64,000 nt of DNA. Origin: Prescottella defluvii (GTDB taxonomy: Bacteria > Actinomycetota > Actinomycetes > Mycobacteriales > Mycobacteriaceae). Both the position numbers and the translations under genes were made by a program. The stretch covers positions 1,922,001 through 1,986,000 of the forward strand of contig CP121458.1 of assembly GCA_029690005.1 (NCBI GenBank), given 5' to 3'. Positions 16,043-27,520 of the stretch are shown here, piece after piece. Within the stretch, counting starts at the first letter, position 1; the number at the start of each line of letters is the position of its first letter. The notes under the pieces were generated by a model, which worked only from the letters and a program-made list of their open reading frames with translations, was not told the DNA's origin and did not search any database.

Positions 16043-17576
16043 CGACGCCCAACTCGACGACCGGACCCCAACCGGGGCCCCCGAGTCGGACAAGATCGAC
16101 GGCGCGGTCCTCAAGATCGCCTCCGTGGTGGTGCTCGGCGCCATCATGTCCATCCTCGACGTCACCGTGGTCAGTGTCGCGGTGCCGAAGTTCATCGAAA
16201 CGTTCGATACGACGTATGCGGTCGTCGCCTGGACGATGACCGCGTACACGCTGGCGCTGGCCACCGTCATCCCGATCACGGGCTGGGCGGCCGACCGGTT
16301 CGGCACCAAGCGGCTCTACATGTCGGCCCTCGTGCTGTTCGTGATCGGTTCGGTGCTGTGCGCCTTCGCCTGGAACATCGAGATGCTCATCCTGTTCCGC
16401 GTGATCCAGGGCTTCGGTGGCGGCATGCTGATGCCGCTGGGCATGACGATCATGACCCGCGCGGCAGGTCCGGAACGTGTGGGCCGGGTCATGGCGGTGC
16501 TCGGTATCCCGATGCTGCTGGGCCCGATCTGCGGTCCGATCCTGGGTGGCTGGCTGATCGACGCCGCCAGCTGGCACTGGATCTTCCTCATCAACCTGCC
16601 GGTCGGCATCGTCGCGCTGACTGCCGCGTTCAAGCTGCTGCCCAAGGACAAGCCGAGCCCGTCGCAGGCGTTCGACATCGTCGGCATGCTGCTGCTCTCG
16701 CCCGGTCTGGCGCTGTTCCTCTTCGGTGTGTCTTCGATCCCGGAGACCGGCACCATCGCCTCGGCCCGGGTTCTCGTCTCGGCCGGCATCGGCCTGGTGC
16801 TGATCATCGGATTCGTGTTCCACGCGCTGCGCAAGGATCATCCGCTGATCGACCTGCATCTGTTCAAGAACCGGCAGCTGACGGTCGCGGTGCTCACCAC
16901 GTCGACGTTCATCGTCGCGTTCATGGGTGCGGGTCTGCTGTTCCCGAGCTACTTCATCCAGGTGCGCGGTGAGTCCACGCTGGCCGCGGGTCTGCTGCTC
17001 GCGCCGCAGGGTATCGGTGCAATGGTGACGATGCCGATCGCCGGCCGCCTGGTCGACAAGATCGGTCCGGGCAAGATCGTGATGACGGGTCTGCCGCTGA
17101 TCGCACTGGGCATGTTCTCCTTCACCCAGCTGTCCTCGGACTCGCCGTACTGGTTGCTGCTCGGCTCGCTGTTCGTGCAGGGTCTCGGCATGGGCTGCAC
17201 CATGATGCCGCTGATGACGGCCGCCATGGTCACGCTGAAGCACGAGATGATCGCCCGCGGTTCGACGCTGATGAACATCGTCCAGCAGACCGCCGGTTCG
17301 ATCGGCACCGCGACGATGTCCGTGATCCTGACGAACCAGCTCCTCGACCGCGGTCTCACGAACGAGACGGTCATGGCGCAGCACTTCGACCAGGTTGTGG
17401 CCACCGAGCCCCCCGGCATGCCGGAACACATCCTGGGTGCGGCTGCCGAGGCCTTCGGCAACACGTTCACCGTCGCGTTCGTGCTGGTTCTGTGCACGCT
17501 GATCCCCGCGTTCTTCCTGCCGCGCCGGCGCGCCACGCCGACGACCGAGGACGCCGCGCCGGTGATGATGCACTGA
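16039..17576 (+). CDS. MFS drug:H+ antiporter, DHA2 (EmrB/QacA) family (one frameshift)
   Basis: This is a 14-helix major facilitator efflux pump. It has the family motifs LDVTVVSVAVPKF in helix 1, the GWAADRFGTKRLY loop (motif A) and the GGMLMPLGMTIM/LGPICGPILGGWLID region (motif C). The frame is lost in the G run 16074-16077, just after the start; one added base gives 512 residues. It begins inside the marR stop codon and is probably controlled by that regulator. It likely exports lipophilic cations or antibiotics across the inner membrane with proton exchange; the substrate cannot be read from sequence. Confidence 0.87.
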
Positions 17577-17588
17577 CGCTCAGCACAT

Positions 17589-17629
17589 CGAGGAGCCCCC
17601 GAGTGATTCGTTCACTCGGGGGCTCCTCG
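17589..17629 (+). terminator. Strong terminator after the MFS gene
   Basis: A perfect 18-bp inverted repeat (CGAGGAGCCCCCGAGTGA and its complement) with a five-base loop lies 12 bases after the efflux gene stop. Confidence 0.85.
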
Positions 17630-17722
17630 CGTTGTCCGAGTTGGCGTCGGCGCGTCGCCCCGATCTTGTCGGGGGTCGGTTCTATCGTCGCGACAGGAGC
17701 CTCGAGTAGGGAAGGGGCGATC

Positions 17723-18076
17723 ATGGCTATTGAGCCGGACGTCGCGCACAACCCGGACAACACTTCGCACTGGCACTACTACGCGGTGGTCGGTACCACG
17801 GTCGACGGCGGTCACACTCTCGCCGAGTTCGGCCCGCACGACACCGCGCTCACGGCGCTGCAGGTCGCCGTCCAGTCGGTCAACCACACCGCGTTCTCGA
17901 TGTTCGAGCAGGGCGTGGTGGGGAACATGCTGGCCGATTCCGATCTGGTGGAGCGTCTTCCGGTCACGAATTTCGCGATCGAGCGACAGCACGCCGTCAG
18001 CCGCGTGCCCGATTTCGGATGGTCGCTGAGCGGCGGTCGGCGGGACTGGGGCGCTGAGGCCGATCTGAGCGCCTGA
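17723..18076 (+). CDS. Hypothetical protein, 117 residues
   Basis: The start at ATG 17723 lies behind GGGAAGGGG. The protein (MAIEPDVAHNPDNTSHWHYY at its start) is soluble and acidic, with no signal peptide, membrane segment or known catalytic motif. A central region, HTAFSMFEQGVVGNMLADSD, looks helical. I do not recognise the family. It is a single gene between a terminator and the catabolic operon, with a good ribosome site and normal codon use, so I consider it real. Confidence 0.6.
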   Translation: MAIEPDVAHNPDNTSHWHYYAVVGTTVDGGHTLAEFGPHDTALTALQVAVQSVNHTAFSMFEQGVVGNMLADSDLVERLPVTNFAIERQHAVSRVPDFGWSLSGGRRDWGAEADLSA

Positions 18077-18196
18077 TCGGCGCCTGACCCGCGACGAAGC
18101 GTGTTCGGGACCACCTACACCCCGATAAACAATCGCTCGCGCTTGATTTATGGCGACCTCGATGTGATGCTGGTCTCATCATTCGAGGAGGGGTAA

Positions 18197-19004
18197 GTGG
18201 CTGACTTGAACAAGATCGTCGACGACCTTCGCGCAGAGGGGGCGGTGCTCGACGCACTCGTCGCGGATCTGCCCGACGATCGGTGGGCGACGCCGACACC
18301 GGCCGCCGGCTGGACCGTCGCGCACCAGATCGGTCACCTCGCGTGGACCGACCGCGCGGCACTGATGGCGGCCACCGACGAGGATGCGTTCGCGGCACAG
18401 CTCAGCGAGGCGTGGAAGAACCCGAACGGCTTCGTCGACGAGGGCGCCGAGGTCGAGTCGCGGCGCACACCACGCGAGCTGCTGGCCGACTGGCGGACGA
18501 CGCGCGACCGGCTGGCCGAGGTGCTGCTCGCGGTCCCGTCCGGCGCGAAGCTGCCCTGGTACGGGCCGCCGATGAGTGCCGCCTCGATGGCGACCGCTCG
18601 GCTGATGGAGACGTGGGCGCACGGGCGGGACGTCGCCGACGCGCTCGGGCGTCGACCGATGCGACCGACCGTCTGAAGCACATTGCGCGCCTGGGTGTTC
18701 GCACCCGGGACTTCGCGTACAGCGTCAACCAGCTCACGCCGCCGGCCGAGGAGTTCCGGGTGGAACTGACCGCTCCCGACGGCACCGTGTGGGCGTGGGG
18801 TCCGGAGGACGCGACCCAGCGGGTGACGGGGCCGGCCGAGGACTTCTGCCTTCTCGTCACACAGCGTGTCGGGAGGGACTCCACGGCGCTGCGGGCGACG
18901 GGCCGGACGCCGAGGCGTGGCTCGGTATCGCGCAGGCGTTCGCCGGCCCACCCGGTGCGGGCCGGGGCGCCGCGGAGGCCGACCGGACGGAGGCGGCGCG
19001 ATGA
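18197..19004 (+). CDS. TIGR03084-like / DinB-type maleylpyruvate isomerase family protein (two frameshifts)
   Basis: This is the first gene of the catabolic operon, starting at GTG 18197 behind GAGGAGGGG. The N-terminal half is a DinB-like four-helix bundle with the metal-binding pattern around [19 protein letters not shown] and the later histidine in [14 protein letters not shown]. The C-terminal half resembles the TIGR03084 family. One base is missing near 18647-18649 and another near 18900-18902; correction gives 269 residues ending at TGA 19002-19004. The stop overlaps the ATG of the AtuA-like gene. The biochemical role is unknown; related proteins are mycothiol- or metal-dependent isomerases or transferases. 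Confidence 0.72.
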
Positions 19005-20748
19005 CTGTGTCCCCGGCACCCGTCCGCATCGGCAACTGCTCGGGTTTCTACGGCGACCGCATCTCGGCCATGCGCGAGATGCTCGAGGGTGGCGAACTCG
19101 ACTACCTGACCGGTGACTACCTCGCCGAGCTGACGATGCTCATCCTCGGGCGGGACCGCATGAAGGATCCGTCGCGCGGCTACGCGAAGACGTTCCTGCG
19201 GCAGGCCGAGGACTGTCTCGGTCTGGCGCTCGACCGCGGCGTGAAGATCGTCGCGAACGCCGGCGGACTGAACCCGGCCGGACTCGCGGACGCGCTGCGC
19301 GAAGTGAACGACCGGCTGGGGTTGAACGCGAAGATCGCCCATGTCGAGGGCGACGATCTGATCGCGCGGGTCACCGAACTCGGACTCGACCGCGACACCA
19401 CGCCGTTGACCGCCAACGCCTACCTGGGTGCGTGGGGCATCGTGGACTGCCTGGGTGCGGGCGCCGATGTCGTCGTCACCGGCCGCGTCACCGACGCGTC
19501 GGTGATCGTCGCGCCCGCTGCGGCACACTTCGGCTGGGCGCGAGACGATTTCGACAAGCTGGCGGGCGCCGTGGTCGCCGGTCACGTGATCGAGTGCGGC
19601 ACGCAGGCCACCGGCGGCAACTACTCGTGGTTCACCGAGATCGCCGACCTCGGTCGCCCCGGGTTCCCGATCGCCGAGATCGCCGCCGACGGATCGTCGG
19701 TCATCACCAAGCACTCGGGTACCGGGGAGCGGTGACCGTCGACACCGTCACCGCGCAGCTGCTGTACGAGATCACCGGCGGCCGGTACGCGAACCCCGAC
19801 GTGACCGCGCGCCTCGATTCCGTCGAGCTCTCCGCCGCGGGCCCCGACCGCGTCCGCATCGCCGGCGTGACCGGGGAGGCGCCGCCGCCCCAGTACAAGG
19901 TGTCGCTCAACGCGCTCGCCGGATTCCGCAACGAGGCGACGTTCGTGCTCACCGGTCTCGACATCGAGGCCAAGGCCGAACTGGTTCGACGGCAGATGGA
20001 TTCGTGGCTCACGACCAAGCCTCAGGAACTCGAGTGGACGCTCGCACGCACCGACCATCCCGACGCCGACACCGAGGAGGCCGCGAGCGCACTGCTGCGG
20101 TGCACGGTCCGCGACACCGACCCGAACGTCGTCGGACGCGCGTTCTCGTCGGTGGCCGTCGAACTCGCGCTCGCCAGCTACCCCGGATTCACGCTCACCG
20201 CGCCGCCGTCGAACGGACAGCCGTACGCGGTGTTCACGCCCGGCTACGTCGACGTGGACCAGGTGCCGCATGTAGCGGTCCTGCCCGACGGCACGCGTCT
20301 CGACGTCGCGCCGAGCACGCGGACGCGGGCGCTCGAGGACGTGCCGGAGCCCTCGCTGCCGGCCGCACTGGACTCGGACGACACGGTGACCGTGCCGCTC
20401 GGCACGGTCGCGGCCGCCCGCAGCGGCGACAAGGGCGGTAACGCCAACGTCGGCGTGTGGGTGCGCACCGACGAGCAGTGGCGGTGGCTGGTCCACGCGC
20501 TCACCGTCGACGAGCTGAAAAGGATGCTGCCCGAGGCGAAGTCGCTCGAGGTCACGCGGCATGTGCTGCCGAATCTACGGGCCGTCAACTTCGTGATCGA
20601 GGGCATCCTCGGCCGCGGGGTCGCGTCGCAGGCCCGGTTCGACCCGCAGGCCAAGGGGCTCGGCGAGTGGTTGCGCTCCCGGCACATCGAGATCCCGACC
20701 GGCCTGGTCCCCAGCTACGCCGACCAACTTCAGGAAGGACACGCATGA
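19001..20748 (+). CDS. AtuA-like protein (DUF1446, acyclic terpene utilization) (one frameshift)
   Basis: This matches the AtuA/DUF1446 family. The N-terminal domain starts [20 protein letters not shown] and contains GGLNPAGL and VTGRVTDAS. The C-terminal domain ends with a region around [16 protein letters not shown], also typical of AtuA. One base is missing in the G run 19724-19727; the corrected protein has 582 residues. AtuA is needed for citronellol/geraniol degradation in Pseudomonas but its reaction is not defined. It lies between two ATGA overlaps, so it is translationally coupled to the acyl-CoA dehydrogenase that follows. Confidence 0.8.
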
Positions 20749-21893
20749 CCGTGTGGGACACCCCCGAGCGGCAGCAGCTACGCAAGACCGTCCGCGGCTT
20801 CGTCGAGCAGGAGATCCTGCCGCACCTCGGCGACTGGGAGCGCGGCGGCGAGATCCCGCGTGAGCTGCACCGCAAGGCCGCCGCGCTCGGTCTCCTCGGC
20901 GCAGGCTTCCCGGAGGGGGTCGGCGGCGACGGCGGCGACCTGGTCGATGCGGTCCTGATCTGCGAGGAGATGCACCAGGCCGGGGCGTCCGGCGGGCTGT
21001 TCGCGTCGCTGTTCACGTGCGGAATCGCGTTGCCGCACCTGATCGCGGCGGGCGATCCGCGGCAGATCGACCGCTGGGTGCGGCCCACGCTCGCCGGCGA
21101 GAAGATCGGTTCGCTCGCGATCACCGAACCAGGCGGCGGCTCCGACGTCGGGCACCTGCGGACGACGGCGGTGCGCGACGGTGACCACTACATCGTCAAC
21201 GGCGCCAAGACGTTCATCACCTCCGCCGTCCGCGCCGACTTCGTCGTCACCGCGGTGCGCACCGGCGGTCCGGGAGCAGGCGGGGTGTCGCTGCTCGTGA
21301 TCGAGCGGGGCACACCGGGATTCGAGGTGGCCCGCAAGCTCGACAAGATGGGCTGGCGCGCGTCGGACACCGCGGAGCTGTCGTTCGTCGATGCGCGGGT
21401 CCCGGTGGAGAACCTGGTCGGCGCGGAGAACTCGGGGTTCGTCCAGATCGCGCAGGCGTTCCTCACCGAGCGCATCGCGCTGGCCGCGCAGGCGTATTCG
21501 AGTGCGCAGCGGTGCCTCGACCTGACGCTGCAGTGGTGCCGCGACCGCGAGACGTTCGGCCGGCCGCTGATCTCGCGGCAGGCCGTGCAGAACACCCTGA
21601 CCGAGATGACGCGGCGCATCGACGTCGCCCGCGTCTACACCCGCACCCTCGTCGAACGCTCGCTCACGTCGAGCGAGGACTTCGTCGCCGAGGTGTGCTT
21701 TGCGAAGAACACCGCCGTCGAGGCCGGCGAGTGGGTGGCGAACCAGGCCGTGCAGTTGTTCGGCGGCATGGGCTACATGGCGGAAAGCGAAGTGGAGAGG
21801 CAGTACCGGGACATGCGAATTCTGGGCATCGGAGGCGGGACGACCGAGATCCTGACCTCCTTGGCGGCCAAGCGATTGGGGTATCAGTCGTGA
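20745..21893 (+). CDS. Acyl-CoA dehydrogenase (isovaleryl/long-chain type active site)
   Basis: This 382-residue flavoprotein is a complete acyl-CoA dehydrogenase with the FAD-binding [17 protein letters not shown] segment. The C-terminal signature reads [17 protein letters not shown]. At the position where medium-chain enzymes carry the catalytic glutamate (YEGT) this one has glycine. By family knowledge that places the base on another helix, as in isovaleryl-CoA and long-chain dehydrogenases, and suits branched substrates. The ATG overlaps the AtuA-like stop and its own stop overlaps the GTG of the carboxyltransferase. It probably desaturates the acyl-CoA that is then carboxylated. Confidence 0.88.
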   Translation: MTVWDTPERQQLRKTVRGFVEQEILPHLGDWERGGEIPRELHRKAAALGLLGAGFPEGVGGDGGDLVDAVLICEEMHQAGASGGLFASLFTCGIALPHLIAAGDPRQIDRWVRPTLAGEKIGSLAITEPGGGSDVGHLRTTAVRDGDHYIVNGAKTFITSAVRADFVVTAVRTGGPGAGGVSLLVIERGTPGFEVARKLDKMGWRASDTAELSFVDARVPVENLVGAENSGFVQIAQAFLTERIALAAQAYSSAQRCLDLTLQWCRDRETFGRPLISRQAVQNTLTEMTRRIDVARVYTRTLVERSLTSSEDFVAEVCFAKNTAVEAGEWVANQAVQLFGGMGYMAESEVERQYRDMRILGIGGGTTEILTSLAAKRLGYQS

Positions 21894-23487
21894 CGATCCT
21901 GAAGTCGACGCTGGACACGAAGTCGGCCGAGTACACGTCGGCGGTGGAGTCGATGACCGCCAAACTCGACGAACTCGAGGTCGAGCACGCCAAGGCGCTG
22001 GCCGGCGGCGGGGAGAAGTACGTCGAGCGGCACCACAAGCGGGGCAAGCTGCTGGCCCGTGAGCGCATCGAACTGCTGCTCGACCCGGATTCACCGTTCC
22101 TCGAACTGTCTCCGCTCGCCGCGTGGGGACCGAGTTCCCGGTGGGCGCGTCGACGATCGTCGGGATCGGCGTCGTCAGCGGCGTCGAGTGCCTCATCGTC
22201 GCGAACGATCCGACGGTCCGCGGCGGAACGAGTAACCCGTGGACGCTCAGGAAGGGCTTCCGCGCCAACGACATCGCCGTGCAGAACCGGCTGCCGGTGA
22301 TCTCGCTCGTCGAGTCGGGCGGTGCCGACCTACCGACGCAGAAGGAGGTCTTCATCCCCGGCGGGCGGATGTTCCGCGACCTCACGCAGCTGTCGGCGGC
22401 CGGCATCCCGACGATCGCGCTCGTGTTCGGCAACTCCACCGCGGGCGGCGCCTACATCCCGGGCATGTCCGACCACGTCGTGATGATCAAGGAACGCTCC
22501 AAGGTGTTCCTGGCCGGACCGCCGCTGGTGAAGATGGCGACCGGCGAGGAGTCGGACGACGAGTCCCTCGGCGGCGCCGAGATGCACGCCCGCAAGTCCG
22601 GCCTGGCCGACTATTTCGCCCTCGACGAGCAGGACGCGATCCGCATCGGCCGCAGCATCGTCCGGCGCCTCAACTGGAAGAAGCAGGGGCCTGCGCCGCG
22701 GGCCGACGTGATCGAACCGCTCGAGGACTCCGAGGAACTGCTCGGCATCGTGCCGTCGGACCTGAAGATCCCGTTCGACCCGCGGGAGGTGATCGCCCGC
22801 ATCGTCGACGGATCCGACTTCGACGAGTTCAAGCCGCTCTACGGCTCGTCGCTCGTCACGGGCTGGGCCGAGCTGCACGGCTACCCGATCGGCATCCTCG
22901 CCAACGCGCGCGGCGTGCTGTTCAGCGAGGAGTCGCAGAAGGCCACCCAGTTCATCCAGTTGGCCAACCGCTCGAACACCCCACTTCTGTTCCTGCACAA
23001 CACCACCGGCTACATGGTGGGCAAGGAGTACGAGGAGGGCGGCATGATCAAGCACGGGTCGATGATGATCAACGCGGTCGCCAACTCGAAGGTGCCGCAC
23101 ATCTCGATCCTGCTCGGCGCGTCGTACGGCGCCGGCCACTACGGCATGTGCGGGCGCGCGTTCGATCCGCGGTTCCTGTTCGCGTGGCCCAGCTCCAAGT
23201 CCGCAGTCATGGGCGGCGCCCAACTCGCGGGCGTCATCTCGATCGTCGGTCGCGCCGCAGCCGAGGCTCGCGGGCAGGTGTTCGACGAGCAGGCCGACGC
23301 CGGCATGCGGGCGATGATCGAGAACCAGATCGAGGCCGAATCGCTGCCGATGTTCCTGTCCGGGCGCCTGTACGACGACGGCGTGATCGACCCCCGCGAC
23401 ACCCGCACGGTGGTGGGAATGTGCCTGTCGGCCATTGCCACCGCCCCGATCGAGGGCACCGAGAACTTCGGCGTCTTCCGGATGTGA
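21890..23487 (+). CDS. Acyl-CoA carboxylase carboxyltransferase (beta) subunit (one frameshift)
   Basis: This is the carboxyltransferase subunit of a biotin-dependent acyl-CoA carboxylase of the methylcrotonyl-/geranyl-CoA type. It has oxyanion-forming motifs ([16 protein letters not shown] and [16 protein letters not shown]) and the [15 protein letters not shown] segment. One G is missing in the run 22125-22128; corrected length is 532. GTG 21890 overlaps the preceding stop. Together with the following biotin carboxylase it forms a complete enzyme. Sequence alone does not decide between 3-methylcrotonyl-CoA (leucine) and geranyl-CoA (terpenes); the AtuA neighbour favours isoprenoid or other branched substrates. 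Confidence 0.87.
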
Positions 23488-23500
23488 GTGAAGAACAGTG

Positions 23501-25506
23501 ATGACTTCTGCGAGTAACTCCACGATCACGTCCGTGCTCGTCGCCAACCGCGGCGAGATCGCCCGCCGGGTCTTCGCGACGTGCCGTCGCAGCGGCGTCG
23601 GCACCGTGGCGGTGTTCTCCGACCCGGACGCCGCGAGCCCGCACGTCGCGGAGGCCGACGCCGCCGTCCGGCTGCCGGGAGCGACGCCGGCCCAGACGTA
23701 CTTGCGCTCCGACGCGATCATCGCGGCGGCGCAGGCCGCCGGTGCCGACGCGATCCACCCGGGCTACGGATTCCTCTCGGAGAATGCCGATTTCGCGCAG
23801 GCCGTCGAGGCGGCCGGTCTCACGTGGATCGGCCCGCCCGCCAAGTCGATCGAGCTCATGGGCTCGAAGGTCGAATCCAAGCGGATCATGGCCGAGGCCG
23901 GGGTACCGGTCCTCGCGGAACTCGACCCCGAGTCGGTCACCGAGACCGACCTGCCGGTCCTGGTCAAGGCGTCCGCCGGCGGCGGTGGCCGCGGCATGCG
24001 GGTGGTGCGCGAGCTGTCGGCGTTGCCCGGCGAGATCGAGGCGGCCCGCCGTGAGGCGCAGTCCGCGTTCGGCGATCCGACGGTTTTCTGCGAGCGTTAC
24101 CTCGAGACCGGACGCCACATCGAGGTGCAGGTGATGGCCGACCGGCACGGCACGGTGTGGGCCGTCGGCGAGCGGGAATGCTCGATCCAGCGCCGCCACC
24201 AGAAGGTGGTCGAGGAGGCGCCGTCGCCGCTCGTCGAACGCATTCCTGCCATGCGCGCCAGGCTGTTCGACGCCGCGCGCCTCGCCGCGAACGCGATCGG
24301 CTACGAGGGCGCCGGCACCGTCGAGTTCCTGGCGGACGAGCAGGGCGACTTCTTCTTCCTGGAGATGAACACCCGCCTGCAGGTTGAACACCCCGTCACC
24401 GAATGCACCACGGGCCTCGACCTGGTCGAGCTGCAGTTGCAGGTCGCCGGCGGCGCCGAACTGCCGGCCGAACCCCCGCGCTCCGTGGCCACTCGATCGA
24501 GGTCCGCCTCTACGCCGAGGATCCCGCGCACGGGTGGCGTCCGCAGAGCGGCATCGTCGAGCGCATCGAACTGCCCGGCAGTGCAGGCGAGTTCGAGGTC
24601 CTCGAGCGCACCGGCGTGCGCCTCGACTCGGGTGTCGAGAACGGTTCGGCGGTGAGCGTCTTCTACGACCCGATGCTCGCCAAGGTCATCTCGTACGCGC
24701 CCACCCGCGCCCAGGCCGCGCAGGTACTCGCGTCGGCGCTGGCCCGCACCCGCCTGCACGGGCTGCAGACCAACCGCGACCTGCTCGTCAACGTTCTGCG
24801 GCACCCGGCGTTCCTCGCGGGCGACACCGACACCGCGTTCTTCGACACCCACGGGCTCGACACGCTGGCGCGTCCGCTCGCCGACGAGACCGCGGAGAAG
24901 CTGTCGGCGCTGGCGGCCGCGGTCGCGGACGCCGCGGCCAACCGGGCCGCCGCGCAGGTGCTCGGCGGACTGCCGAGCGGCTGGCGGAACCTGTCGTCGC
25001 AGCCGCAGAGCAAGCAGTACAACGGGATTCATGGTGACCACGACGTCCGCTACCTGCTCACCCCCCGATCGGGTCTGCGCGCGGAGGGCTTCGACGACGT
25101 CTCGCTCGTGTCGTCCACGCCCGACCACGTGGTGCTCGATGTCGGCGGCCTGCAGCGCCGGTTCGACGTCGCCCGCTACGGCGACCGGGTATGCGTCGAC
25201 TCGCCGCTCGGGCCGGTGACGCTCACGGCGCTCCCGCGATTCGTCGACCCGTCGACCGTCGTGGCGGAGGGCTCGCTGCTGGCGCCCATGCCCGGTGCGG
25301 TCATCCGCGTGGGTGCGGCCGTCGGAGACCGGGTCACCGCCGGGCAGCCGATCCTGTGGCTCGAGGCCATGAAGATGGAACACACCGTCAAGGCGCCCAC
25401 CTCGGGCGTGCTCACCGAACTACCCGTCGCCGTCGGCCAGCAGGTCGACGTCGGATCAGTCCTGGCAATCGTGGAAGCAGAAGTCGCAGAAGGAGAAACC
25501 GCATGA
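23501..25506 (+). CDS. Acyl-CoA carboxylase biotin carboxylase/biotin carrier (alpha) subunit (one frameshift)
   Basis: Domains in order: biotin carboxylase N-terminal region (VLVANRGEIARRVFATCRRS), ATP-grasp with the glycine-rich GGGGRGMRVVRE loop and the EMNTRLQVEHPVTE active site, a linker, and a C-terminal biotinyl domain with EAMKMEHTVKAP (the lysine is biotinylated). One G is missing near 24488; the corrected protein has 668 residues. The start may be GTG 23498 or ATG 23501; they differ by one codon. The C-terminus overlaps the next dehydrogenase (ATGA). It supplies carboxybiotin to the adjacent beta subunit. Confidence 0.89.
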
Positions 25507-26666
25507 GCAGCTTCATCGAGACGGAGGAACAGAAGGAGTTGCGGGCGGCGGTGTCCAAGCTCGCGCAGCGCTACAACTACGTCGACTACGTGCTGCCGAA
25601 GGCGCGCAAGGGCGAGCCGCTCACCGAACTGTGGAACGAGGCCGGCAAGCTCGGCTTCCTCGGCGTGAACCTGCCCGAGGAGTACGGCGGTGGGGGAGCG
25701 GGCATCTACGAACTCGCGCTGGTGCAGGAGGAGCTCGCGGCGCAGGGCGCCGGGCTGCTGCTGGTCGTGGTCTCGCCCGCGATCTGCGGCACCATCATCG
25801 GCAAGTACGGCACCGACGCGCAGAAGCAGGAGTGGCTCACCGCGTTGGCCGACGGCTCGAAGATCATGGCGTTCGGCATCACCGAACCCGACGCGGGGTC
25901 CAACTCCCACCAGATCACCACCACCGCGCGGCGGGACGGTGAGGACTGGATCCTGCGGGGCAACAAGGTCTTCATCTCCGGGGTCGACCAGGCCGACGCC
26001 GTCCTGATCGTCGCGCGCACCGAGGACCACAAGACCGGCAAACTCAAGCCGGCGCTGTTCATCGTGCCCACCGACGCCGAGAACTTCGTTGCGACGCCGA
26101 TGGAGATGGACATCGTCGAGCCCGACCGCCAGTTCACGCTGTTCCTCGACGACGTGCGACTGCCTGCCGACGCGCTCGTCGGATCGGAGGACGCGGCACT
26201 GATGCAGCTGTTCGCCGGCCTGAACCCCGAGCGCATCCTCGGCGCGGCGATGGCGATCGGTATGGGTCGGTGGGCGCTCGCGGCCGGGGTGAAGTTCGCG
26301 AAGGAGCGCACCGTCTGGAAGACGCCGATCGGTGCCCACCAGGGTCTGGCGCACCCCCTCGCCCAGTGCAAGATCGAACTCGAACTGGCGAAGCTGATGT
26401 TGCAGAAGGCTGCGGTGCTCTACGACAGCGGCGACGACTTCGGCGCGGCCGAGGCGGCCAACATGGCCAAGTACGCAGCCGCCGAGGCCAGCATCAAGAC
26501 CCTCGACCAGGCGATCCAGACCCACGGCGGCGGCGGGCTCACCAAGGAGTACGGGCTGTCCGCGATGCTCGGCGCAGCCCGGATCGCGCGGGTGGCACCG
26601 GTGAGCCGCGAGATGATCCTCAACTTCGTCGCCCAGCACTCGTTGGGCCTGCCCAAGTCGTACTAG
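25503..26666 (+). CDS. Acyl-CoA dehydrogenase, second copy
   Basis: This 387-residue acyl-CoA dehydrogenase has FITEPDAGSNSHQITTTA-type FAD contacts and an intact frame. It is only distantly like the first dehydrogenase in the operon. Its C-terminus reads APVSREMILNFVAQHSLGLP and lacks the usual glutamate-glycine-threonine signature, so the catalytic base must sit elsewhere or the chemistry differs. It overlaps the biotin carboxylase gene by four bases and is followed by the hydratase after 11 bases. Two dehydrogenases suggest two oxidation rounds or different chain-length substrates. Confidence 0.86.
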   Translation: MSSFIETEEQKELRAAVSKLAQRYNYVDYVLPKARKGEPLTELWNEAGKLGFLGVNLPEEYGGGGAGIYELALVQEELAAQGAGLLLVVVSPAICGTIIGKYGTDAQKQEWLTALADGSKIMAFGITEPDAGSNSHQITTTARRDGEDWILRGNKVFISGVDQADAVLIVARTEDHKTGKLKPALFIVPTDAENFVATPMEMDIVEPDRQFTLFLDDVRLPADALVGSEDAALMQLFAGLNPERILGAAMAIGMGRWALAAGVKFAKERTVWKTPIGAHQGLAHPLAQCKIELELAKLMLQKAAVLYDSGDDFGAAEAANMAKYAAAEASIKTLDQAIQTHGGGGLTKEYGLSAMLGAARIARVAPVSREMILNFVAQHSLGLPKSY

Positions 26667-26677
26667 GAGTGCCGACC

Positions 26678-27462
26678 ATGACGGATCGACGTGTCCACTA
26701 CGACGTCGCCGACGGTGCGGCGATACTCACCCTCGACTCGCCGCACAACCGCAACGCGATCTCGACCCTGCTGGTCGAGCAGTTGCGGCAGGGGCTCGCC
26801 GACGCCGCGGCGGACGACGCTGTGCGCGCCGTCGTGCTCGCCCACACGGGCAGCACGTTCTGTGCGGGTGCGGACCTGTCGGAGGCCAGCGCGGCCGCGG
26901 ACACGGACCCGGCGGAACTCGTGGCGGCCCGCACCGGGCAGATGACCGAGCTGCTGCGAGCGATCGTCGAGCTGCCCAAACCGGTGATCGGACGGATCGA
27001 CGGCCACGTCCGCGCCGGCGGAATGGGGCTGGTCGGAGCGTGCGACGTCGTCGTGGCCGGGCCGGACAGTACGTTCGCCCTCACGGAAGCGCGTCTCGGT
27101 CTGGCCGCGTCGATCATCTCGCTGACGGTGATCCCGCGGCTCACCTCGCGGGCGGCCGGACGATACTTCCTGACGGGGAGAAGTTCGGGCCGCACGAGGC
27201 CGAGGCGATCGGGTTGATCAGCGAAGCCGTTCAGGATTCGAAGGAGGCGGTGCGCGAGTTGGTGGCCACGTTGCGGGCGTGCTCGCCGCAGGGGCTGGCG
27301 GAGTCCAAGAAGCTCACGACGATGCGGATGGTGGCCGACTTCGACCGGTACGCCGACGGGCTGGCGGCCCAGTCCGCGAGGCTGTTCGGTTCGGAGGAGG
27401 CCGTCGAGGGGATGACGGCGTTCCTGCAGAAGCGGCCGCCGCGCTGGGCGGCCGACGGCTGA
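26678..27462 (+). CDS. Enoyl-CoA hydratase/isomerase family protein (one frameshift)
   Basis: This is a crotonase-fold enzyme and the last gene of the catabolic operon. It has the oxyanion-hole segments HTGSTFCAGADLSE and HVRAGGMGLVGACDVVVA. The position usually held by the second catalytic acid lies in the TEARLGLAASIISL segment. One G is missing in the run 27175-27178; corrected length is 261. In context it would hydrate the glutaconyl-type product of the carboxylase, as AtuE or LiuC do. A perfect terminator hairpin starts immediately after its stop. Confidence 0.86.
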
Positions 27463-27509
27463 GACGACTGTGGGGTCCGTTCCGCAATGGAACGGACCCC
27501 ACAGTCGTC
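27463..27509. terminator. Bidirectional terminator
   Basis: Two perfectly complementary 21-base arms (27463-27483 and 27489-27509) enclose a GCAAT loop. The hairpin begins directly after the hydratase stop and ends 11 bases before the end of the convergent small gene, so it can serve both strands. Confidence 0.88.
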
Positions 27510-27520
27510 GGAGCGTCGGG

